From Phycisphaerales bacterium UBA2266 (GTDB taxonomy: Bacteria > Planctomycetota > Phycisphaerae > Sedimentisphaerales > Anaerobacaceae): DNA of 10,477 nucleotides. The translations under genes were made by a program, and so were the position numbers. Position 1 is the first letter of the stretch; each line of letters begins with the position of its first letter. The DNA lies in contig DDXG01000025.1 in NCBI GenBank assembly GCA_002347125.1, forward strand, positions 1-10,477, given 5' to 3'. A model generated the notes under the pieces. It had not been told where the DNA came from. It searched no databases and worked only from the letters and a program-made list of their open reading frames with translations. Positions 5,545-10,477 of this stretch are shown here, one piece after another.

Positions 5545-7419
5545 TCAGACCAGGTCAAAGGGCGAGACGTAGTCGCCTCTGCTCTTTTGCAGGTCCAGCA
5601 GGCGTCGACGCTGGGCGTCCAGCACCTCGGAGACCTCCGGCACGTCGCCGACCTTCTCGCGGCCGAAGGCCTGGACCCGGTCGATTTTCGTCAGGTTCTC
5701 CCGCACGCGGATGGTGAACTGCCGGGCGTAGTCGTCCTTTGAGTAATCCTTGCCAAGCACCTTCTTGAAAAGCGGCGCCAGGTCCTCGTATTTGGGGATC
5801 AGGCCGGTCGGGGCGGCAATGGCGTCCACATCGTCGTGGATTCGCAGCTCCATCCACTTGACCCAGACGTGCTTATCGCGGACGCCGTTGACGAACTCCG
5901 CCTGGGCGTCGCGCAGGAAGTAGTTGACGCCGAAGACCAGCGGCGGATGCTCGAGGTCCCTGGTGAACTCGATGTTGTTGCGGATGTACCTGGCCAGGGG
6001 AATGGACAGGAAGTCCTGGATGCTCATCAGGTTGATCTCCGAGACGCCTTCCTTGCCGAGGGTGGCGAAGGTGGTCTCGGTCTCCAGCGACGCCCCGTAG
6101 GCGACAATCCCATGCACCCAGTCGAAGCCCTGCTGGACCGGCACATAGGCCCTGGAGTCGCGGCCGCCGTAGATCAGACCGCCGAGCACCACCCCGTTGG
6201 GGTTATCCAGCTCCGGGTCGCAATTGCTCAGCGCCGGCAGCGCCACGGCATAGCGGGCGTTCTTGTGGGCCAGCGGGGTCTCGTTGCCGGCGGTGTCCTT
6301 CTTGCCCTTGTGCCAGGGCCCCATGAAGTTGACGCCGTCATCCGGCGTCTTGACGCCCATGCCGAGCCAGTAGGGCTTTCCGTCCTTGACCAGGACGTTC
6401 GAGAAGATCACCTCCCCGGGCTTGCTGAGCACATCCCAGATGGCCGGGTCGTCCTCGGCGGTGACGTTCTGAATGATGCCGAAGATGCCGGATTCGGCGT
6501 TGACGGCGCGGAACTCGCCGTTGATCTTGCGGAAGTAGGCGATGTCGTCGCCCATGATCTTCTCGCCGGGCAGCATGGCCGTGGAGGTCTTGCCGCAGGC
6601 GCTGGGGAAGGCGCCCGCCAGGTAGGTCTTGCGTCCGCCGGGCCCGTGGACGCCGGAGATGAACATGTGTTCGGCCAGCCAGCCCTCGCGGTCGGCCTTG
6701 CGAATGGCCAGCCGCAGCGCCAGCTTCTTGAGCCCCACCGTATTGCCTGCGTACTGGGTATTGACGCTGTACATGGTGTCCTGCGTATAGTCCATGTAGA
6801 TGCGCTTATTGGGCACATCCACGCTGACCATCCGCTCGTTGACCCGGCCGCTGGAATGCAGGAAGCAGAAGAAGTGGGCGTCGGCCCCGAGCCTGACACA
6901 GGCCTCGTAGGCGGTGCGGTAAAGCAGGTCCTCGGCGTGCGCGACGTACCAGGAATCAGTCAGTTGCACGCAGGGGATGGTGAACACCGAGCCGGCCGGT
7001 CCGAGCGACAGGAATCGCACGATCATCGTGCGGCCCTTCATGGCCCCGGCGAGCAGGCCGCGAACCTCCGCCAGACCCTCCTCTCGGCCGACCTGGTTGA
7101 GCGCTTCGCTGAGCGACTGGTCGTTGGGAACGAGATAGCGGGTTACTTCGCGGTCGCGGCCCTGGTCTTCCGGGCCGTCGAAGTGGACGGTGTGCCCCTG
7201 GATGTTCAGAGGGGCTTCTTCGCCGGTCTCAACGGCCATCCGCCGCACATGGGCGATGTCCTCGGGCGAATCGGTCACAACATAGACCGACTTGGGCTTG
7301 CACAGTTGAATGCCGTCGGCCACAAACTTATGTAAACGGGCGTTGTCCACCCGCATGAGTCGTCGATAGTGCTCGTCCGTCATGTTGTCCTGAAGCACTC
7401 GTGTGTAGTCCTGCTGCAT
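5545..7419 (-). CDS. pckG: Phosphoenolpyruvate carboxykinase (GTP)
   Basis: The product has 624 residues, typical of the GTP-dependent family, which interconverts oxaloacetate plus GTP and phosphoenolpyruvate plus GDP and CO2 in the cytosol (gluconeogenesis or anaplerosis). Visible landmarks in order: YAGNTVGLKKLALR (about 223-236) with the metal-binding lysine; EHMFISGVHGPGG with the metal-binding histidine (H251); the P-loop AFPSACGKTSTAM (270-282) with the hyper-reactive cysteine C275; the metal-site GDDIAYF (290-296); and NPNGVVLGGLIYGGRDS (406-422), near the substrate-binding arginine region. No key residue is missing. ATG 7417-7419 is chosen for AAGGA six bases upstream and because the promoter (7504-7532) and leader lie inside the longer open frame reaching back to 7584. 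The gene is flanked by terminators on both sides and is therefore a single-gene unit. Confidence 0.97.
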   Translation of the reverse strand: MQQDYTRVLQDNMTDEHYRRLMRVDNARLHKFVADGIQLCKPKSVYVVTDSPEDIAHVRRMAVETGEEAPLNIQGHTVHFDGPEDQGRDREVTRYLVPNDQSLSEALNQVGREEGLAEVRGLLAGAMKGRTMIVRFLSLGPAGSVFTIPCVQLTDSWYVAHAEDLLYRTAYEACVRLGADAHFFCFLHSSGRVNERMVSVDVPNKRIYMDYTQDTMYSVNTQYAGNTVGLKKLALRLAIRKADREGWLAEHMFISGVHGPGGRKTYLAGAFPSACGKTSTAMLPGEKIMGDDIAYFRKINGEFRAVNAESGIFGIIQNVTAEDDPAIWDVLSKPGEVIFSNVLVKDGKPYWLGMGVKTPDDGVNFMGPWHKGKKDTAGNETPLAHKNARYAVALPALSNCDPELDNPNGVVLGGLIYGGRDSRAYVPVQQGFDWVHGIVAYGASLETETTFATLGKEGVSEINLMSIQDFLSIPLARYIRNNIEFTRDLEHPPLVFGVNYFLRDAQAEFVNGVRDKHVWVKWMELRIHDDVDAIAAPTGLIPKYEDLAPLFKKVLGKDYSKDDYARQFTIRVRENLTKIDRVQAFGREKVGDVPEVSEVLDAQRRRLLDLQKSRGDYVSPFDLV

Positions 7420-7503
7420 GCGACTTCCTTCCTTTCGTATTCCGCCGGGTGTTTCGTGTCTTGGGTTCGTATGTCGAAAAGGACCTGCGCAAAAAATCCC
7501 CAG

Positions 7504-7532
7504 ACCATACCAAGCGGCACGGACCTTGTCAA
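7504..7532 (-). promoter_or_regulatory. Sigma-70-type promoter of pckG with extended -10
   Basis: A perfect TTGACA (7527-7532), a 17-bp spacer and TGG-TATGGT (-10 at 7504-7509 with the TGn extension) read on the minus strand. The start of transcription would be near 7497, leaving a leader of about 78 nt. No operator dyad is evident. Confidence 0.6.
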
Positions 7533-7619
7533 AGGTCTTCCAGCGGAGCTTTACCATCCCCGGCAAGGTTCGGCCGCCGGGCATCCTTGGCAGTAAGTGT
7601 TTATTCTATAAGTAGTTAT

Positions 7620-7647
7620 AAAAAAGCCGGGCCCAGAATGGCCCGGC
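7620..7647 (-). terminator. Rho-independent terminator after the sigma/anti-sigma/exported-protein operon
   Basis: A perfect eight-pair stem (GCCGGGCC with GGCCCGGC) on a six-base loop (7626-7647) is followed on the minus strand by six T residues. It lies about 30 nt past the stop at 7676 and upstream of the pckG promoter, so it insulates pckG from the upstream operon. Confidence 0.88.
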
Positions 7648-7675
7648 CGGTGTTCTATGGAGACTCTCCAAGATT

Positions 7676-8854
7676 CTATCTGGCGACCTTGAATTCGTAC
7701 TTCTGGACGATGTCTTTGTCCAGGTCCTTGGCGTTGGCGGTCAGTACGAAGCCCTGAGATGTCTTGCCGTATAGGAAGTCCTTGCCGCTGTAGATATCCT
7801 TGGGCAGGCCCGTCGGCAGGGCCGGCGGCAACTGACCTGTTTCCGCCGTCACCGCCAGAATCTCCAGCGCCGCCAGGTGGGCATTGACCCGCCCCTGGTC
7901 CCGCATCTGCATGGAGTAGACCTTCTGTATCGAAGCCCCCAGGAGCCGGGTCAGCACCGCCGATGGCTCGTCGGTTGCGGCTTCCAGGTCCTTCACCAGT
8001 TTGTCCATCGCCGCGTACCCCTCGGCGTATGGCATGTCCGACGTCATAATCCGAGTCATCGCGTCTATGAAATCGCTGTAGTGTTTGCGGCACCGGGTCA
8101 GGAATTCCTCGCCTCCGGCCTCCTGGAGCTTCTTGTGGATATCCTCTGCGCCGCTCGCCCCCCCCGCCTGCACAAGCTCGCCGATGCGGTCCGCCGTCAT
8201 GCTCTTGAGTGCGACGTCCTTCTCCACGGCCATGGCCCGCCGGATGGCGTCCTTGCCGCCGGACATGGACTCCAGAATGCCTTTGGTCTGCCGCAGCTTG
8301 GCGGCGGACAGTTGGCCTGACCCCGCGATATCGAGGATGGCCTTGTCCGTTATGGAGTTCATCGCCACACTCACCAGGTAGGAAATGAGAATCTCATCGT
8401 TGACATGCCGGCTCATCTTCCGCACGGCCAGACACCGGACCAGCGCCGGCTCTGCCTTGCCGTCCATCGCCATAATACGGGCATCGCAGATGACCAGCCG
8501 GGCGAGATTGCGAATCTGAGCAAGATGGGGCATCAGGGCATTGAAACCCTCCGAGTACCGAACACCCCAGGAGCAGGTATCGAGCCGTGTTGCAGCTATT
8601 GCCAGGTCGATGGCGGCGCGGTTCTTGGCGATGTACTGTCTGAATTCGTCCGTCGGCGCCGCCTCACCGCCTGCGACATCGCTGACGGTTGGCTTCATGG
8701 CGTCGTCCGGCTGCTGATACACCAGGAACGCCTGATAGTACAACACGGCGGCGTCCTGCGGATCGGGGGCCGCTGCGTGTCCATAGCGACAGAGACCCGC
8801 CACAAACCACGCAAGGACGACCACAGGTAGAATCTTCTGACTTCTTGCGAACAT
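7676..8854 (-). CDS. Exported protein of unknown function
   Basis: The product has 392 residues with a Sec signal peptide (MFARSQK, hydrophobic 8-21, likely cleavage after HAAA about residue 29). The mature part is mainly helical with no domain I can name; the early YYQAFLVYQ segment and repeated amphipathic helices suggest a solvent-exposed helical bundle. The C-terminus (about 335-392) holds GQLPPALP, then LPKDIYSGKDFLYGKTSQGFVLTA, resembling the closing segment of several planctomycete exported proteins. No lipobox is present. ATG 8852-8854 is chosen because AAAGGAG lies eight bases upstream; an in-frame TTG at 8872 lies across that ribosome site and is unlikely. It is 56 bp downstream of the anti-sigma candidate on the same strand, with only a small hairpin (8882-8896) between, and is probably the last gene of that operon and a possible output of the sigma factor. 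Confidence 0.8.
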   Translation of the reverse strand: MFARSQKILPVVVLAWFVAGLCRYGHAAAPDPQDAAVLYYQAFLVYQQPDDAMKPTVSDVAGGEAAPTDEFRQYIAKNRAAIDLAIAATRLDTCSWGVRYSEGFNALMPHLAQIRNLARLVICDARIMAMDGKAEPALVRCLAVRKMSRHVNDEILISYLVSVAMNSITDKAILDIAGSGQLSAAKLRQTKGILESMSGGKDAIRRAMAVEKDVALKSMTADRIGELVQAGGASGAEDIHKKLQEAGGEEFLTRCRKHYSDFIDAMTRIMTSDMPYAEGYAAMDKLVKDLEAATDEPSAVLTRLLGASIQKVYSMQMRDQGRVNAHLAALEILAVTAETGQLPPALPTGLPKDIYSGKDFLYGKTSQGFVLTANAKDLDKDIVQKYEFKVAR

Positions 8855-8910
8855 AATGAAGGCTCCTTTCAAGCGTGCCGGCCCTGACGGGCAGGGTCTG
8901 CCTCGTCGGA

Positions 8911-9378
8911 CTAGCTGTTTCCATTGTCATACAGTTCATGCAGCGGCAGGCTGGCCGGCCTGGGTCCCAGCAGATCCAGGACCTCGTCGCACTGTGCCTC
9001 CAGGGCCTCCAATCCTCCCTGGCGGTAGGCCATGGTAAGCGACAACGCCGTGGTCAGGTCTGCGGGGCTGGCCACCGCATACGGTTGGGAATTGCCCTGG
9101 CTGGGTTGCTCGGGGCCCCGGGCAAGAAACAGCAGGGTAACGCCGATAATGACGGCCGCGGCCGCGGCCAGCATCGTCTTCACATGCCTGAAAGCGGGTC
9201 GGACAGTAGCCCTTGGGCCGTGCCGGCCGCTCCCGGCACGGCTTCGCAGCGTCGCCAACTCCATAGGGAATCTCGTTGCGAACGCCTCCTCGTCGAATCG
9301 CGGGCGGCCAGCACCAATCGCCTTGCCGATCAGCTCGTCGATCTGTCTGTCTTGGGGGTCTTCATTTGTGTTCATCAT
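8911..9378 (-). CDS. Candidate single-pass membrane anti-sigma factor
   Basis: The product has 155 residues: a charged cytoplasmic N-terminus (1-65, with RQIDELIGKAIG and RFDEEAFATRFP), one transmembrane helix (about 68-86, LAAAAAVIIGVTLLFLA) and a periplasmic tail of about 68 residues containing a predicted helix (LTTALSLTMAYRQGGLEALEA). The start overlaps the sigma factor stop as ATGA, the usual arrangement of a sigma factor with its membrane regulator. It lacks the zinc anti-sigma motif (HxxxCxxC): the only cysteine is C130, beyond the membrane. The anti-sigma role is therefore inferred from position and topology, not from a motif. Confidence 0.75.
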   Translation of the reverse strand: MMNTNEDPQDRQIDELIGKAIGAGRPRFDEEAFATRFPMELATLRSRAGSGRHGPRATVRPAFRHVKTMLAAAAAVIIGVTLLFLARGPEQPSQGNSQPYAVASPADLTTALSLTMAYRQGGLEALEAQCDEVLDLLGPRPASLPLHELYDNGNS

Positions 9379-9917
9379 GGTGCACCGCCATAGCCTTGCC
9401 GCCGGAGATGCTCGGCGATTGTCTTCTTTGCCCGGCGGAGCCTGCCGTTGATGGCCTGTTCACTGAGACCCAGCACCGCCGAGATATGTTCGTATGTCAT
9501 TGCCTGGTAGTAGCGCAGGTACACGACCTCGCGCGTCTCGTCCGGCAGGGCACGCAGGGCCTGACGGACGGCCTCGACCCGGTCGTCGCCATCGCGTTGT
9601 CCATCGTCGTCTTCGACGGCCTCGGCCGAGTCGATCCTGAGCATCGGCCGCCTGCGGGCCAGCAGATCCCTGGCCTCGTTGCGGCAAATCGCGGCGACCC
9701 AGGCGGCGAAACGCGATTTCTCCCGCAACTGAGGCAGGCGGACGGCCGCGGCCGCCAGGGCCTGCTGAGCCGCATCCTCGGCCAGGTGGCTATCGGCGAT
9801 AATCGAGTGGGCGATGGCCACCAGCGCCGGGTAGTACCGGCGGCAGAGCAGCGTGAAACTGCTTTGGTCGCCATTGGCGGCTGCTTCGACCAGGTCTGTC
9901 TGCGGGCGTTCGGGCAC
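9375..9917 (-). CDS. RNA polymerase sigma factor, ECF type
   Basis: The product has 180 residues. Region 2 spans about 7-90 (DLVEAAANGDQSSFTLLCRRYY, then DSHLAEDAAQQALAAAA, then RFAAWVAAICRNEARDLLARRR) and region 4 about 113-172 (ALRALPDETREVVYLRYY, and the helix-turn-helix MTYEHISAVLGLSEQAINGRLRRAKKTI at 130-157), joined by an acidic linker (EDDDGQRDGDD). Region 3 is absent, as in ECF factors. It should direct RNA polymerase to an unknown set of promoters, probably with release from the downstream membrane protein. GTG 9915-9917 is chosen: CGGAG lies nine bases upstream and a -10 box (9940-9945) lies just above. A longer in-frame GTG start at 9962 would begin upstream of that -10 box; it cannot be excluded. 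Confidence 0.9.
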   Translation of the reverse strand: MPERPQTDLVEAAANGDQSSFTLLCRRYYPALVAIAHSIIADSHLAEDAAQQALAAAAVRLPQLREKSRFAAWVAAICRNEARDLLARRRPMLRIDSAEAVEDDDGQRDGDDRVEAVRQALRALPDETREVVYLRYYQAMTYEHISAVLGLSEQAINGRLRRAKKTIAEHLRRQGYGGAP

Positions 9918-9939
9918 GCCGTATTGCTCCGGGTATTCA

Positions 9940-9945
9940 CTTATA
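9940..9945 (-). promoter_or_regulatory. -10 box of the ECF sigma operon
   Basis: TATAAG on the minus strand, about 23 nt ahead of the chosen GTG. No good -35 match is visible at 17 bp (GGTCTT). If the operon controls itself, the true element may be the unknown ECF-type promoter instead. Confidence 0.3.
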
Positions 9946-10075
9946 GTTGTGCGTCCACCCACAAGACCACCCTGCGGGCCACAAATGGGCGCGACGGGCC
10001 GGTCAAACGCGGTTTTCCGTCAGCGATGATACGCGCGGCAGGCCTGGGTGTTAGCGCCGACATATCAAAAATCCG

Positions 10076-10122
10076 GGCGATGTGCGCTCATAAGTAACGT
10101 CAAGACAATAGTTTACATCGCC
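10076..10122. repeat. Inverted repeat upstream of guaB
   Basis: GGCGATGT (10076-10083) and ACATCGCC (10115-10122) form a perfect eight-base inverted repeat with a 31-base spacer. It lies about 55 bp before the guaB -35 box. It could be two half-sites of a regulator or the base of a structure; a chance match is possible. Confidence 0.35.
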
Positions 10123-10140
10123 AGGCACGGAAAGGCCTCC

Positions 10141-10163
10141 CCACCGCAGAGACCTTGCGGTGG
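10141..10163. other. Perfect 8-bp hairpin ahead of the guaB promoter
   Basis: CCACCGCA and TGCGGTGG pair across a seven-base loop (GAGACCT). Neither strand shows a T tract immediately after it, so it is not a standard terminator. It ends 14 bp before the guaB -35 box, a position suited to a protein-binding dyad. Confidence 0.4.
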
Positions 10164-10177
10164 CTCGGAAAATGCGT

Positions 10178-10206
10178 TTGACCGACCAGCCAGGTGCCAT
10201 TATACT
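10178..10206 (+). promoter_or_regulatory. Sigma-70-type promoter of guaB
   Basis: TTGACC (10178-10183), a 17-bp spacer and TATACT (10201-10206): nine of twelve or more consensus positions at ideal spacing. It gives a leader of about 43 nt before the ATG at 10256. Confidence 0.7.
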
Positions 10207-10255
10207 GGCCGCTTCAAAACCCCGGCCACACGACCCCTTGCGTTTGGAGATTATT

Positions 10256-10477
10256 ATGGCGTCCAACAAAATCGTCGCCGAAGGAATAACCTTCGATGAT
10301 GTGTTGCTGATACCGGCCGGCAGCAGTATCGTGCCGAGCCAGGCCGATACGAGTACGTGGCTGACCCGCCACATACAGATGAACATTCCCGTCGTCTCGG
10401 CCGCGATGGACACGGTCACAGAGTCGGCCCTGGCGATCGCCCTGGCCCAGGAAGGCGGCATCGGCATCATCCACAAG
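10256..10477 (+). CDS. guaB: IMP dehydrogenase, N-terminal part (cut by window edge)
   Basis: The first 74 residues are present. They carry the family's characteristic opening: EGITFDDVLLIP (9-20), the conserved NIPVVSAAMDTVTES (43-57) and LAQEGGIGIIHK (63-74), which line the start of the TIM barrel. IMP dehydrogenase oxidises IMP to XMP with NAD, the committed step of guanine nucleotide synthesis in the cytosol. The CBS domains and catalytic cysteine loop lie beyond the right edge. The start is supported by GGAG six bases upstream and the promoter at 10178-10206. Confidence 0.96.
   Translation, partial: MASNKIVAEGITFDDVLLIPAGSSIVPSQADTSTWLTRHIQMNIPVVSAAMDTVTESALAIALAQEGGIGIIHK

Larger units (their letters stand above)
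9918..10255. other. Divergent intergenic region between the ECF operon and guaB
   Basis: About 340 bp with no supportable gene. It holds a minus-strand -10 box (9940-9945), an inverted repeat (10076-10122), a hairpin (10141-10163) and the guaB promoter (10178-10206). The frame reading through on the minus strand (10051-10476) crosses guaB and is not credible. Confidence 0.55.

Noticed and set aside
5181..5558. Minus-strand open frame of 125 codons between the STAS gene and pckG
   Set aside because: It overlaps the pckG end and its terminator, has no convincing ribosome site, and its composition is not protein-like.
5836..7335. 499-codon plus-strand open frame opposite pckG
   Set aside because: pckG is unmistakable on the other strand; this product is Val/Ala/Gly/Asp-rich with no recognisable motif.
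7420..7584. 55-codon N-terminal extension of pckG
   Set aside because: It contains the -35 and -10 boxes and leader, matches nothing in the family, and the ATG at 7419 has a well-placed ribosome site.
10051..10476. Minus-strand open frame across guaB and its promoter
   Set aside because: The plus strand shows the conserved IMP dehydrogenase N-terminus with promoter and ribosome site; the antisense product has no recognisable motif.

Overview
The window looks like chromosomal DNA from a GC-rich Planctomycetota bacterium, most likely a Phycisphaerae/Sedimentisphaerales-type lineage. This is inferred from gene content: a GTP-dependent PEP carboxykinase, a short membrane protein resembling the planctomycete family DUF6677, an RpoE-type sigma factor with a non-zinc membrane anti-sigma candidate, and a SurA/PpiD-like membrane protein. 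No rRNA marker is present. I found no mobile element, CRISPR array, tRNA or rRNA.

Left part (1-3956). A minus-strand gene runs off the left edge. It reads as one continuous frame encoding a signal peptide, a CIA30-type beta-sandwich domain and the start of a methionine-R-sulfoxide reductase (MsrB/SelR) domain. It diverges, across about 214 bp holding two opposite promoters, from a plus-strand cluster of three genes joined by ATGA stop/start overlaps: a membrane-anchored SurA/PpiD-like protein without a recognisable parvulin domain, a DUF6677-like membrane protein and an 81-residue two-helix membrane protein. Both sides point to the cell envelope and quality control of exported proteins.

Middle (3970-7647), all on the minus strand in genome order: ribonuclease III (own promoter, with a catalytic aspartate apparently replaced by glycine), a single-domain STAS protein, a ~310-bp stretch without a gene, a rho-independent terminator, and GTP-dependent PEP carboxykinase (pckG) with a good extended -10 promoter and an ~78-nt leader. 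A second clear terminator separates pckG from the next unit.

Right part (7676-9962) is an apparent three-gene minus-strand operon: ECF-type sigma factor, a candidate single-pass anti-sigma factor overlapping it by ATGA, and an exported protein of unknown function closed by the 7620-7647 terminator. The ~340-bp intergenic region after it carries an inverted repeat, a hairpin and a near-consensus plus-strand promoter that drives the start of guaB (IMP dehydrogenase), cut by the right edge.

The most notable items are the exported CIA30-MsrB fusion with a possible internal MsrB start, the altered active site of RNase III, the overlapped envelope cluster, and the sigma/anti-sigma/exported-protein unit.
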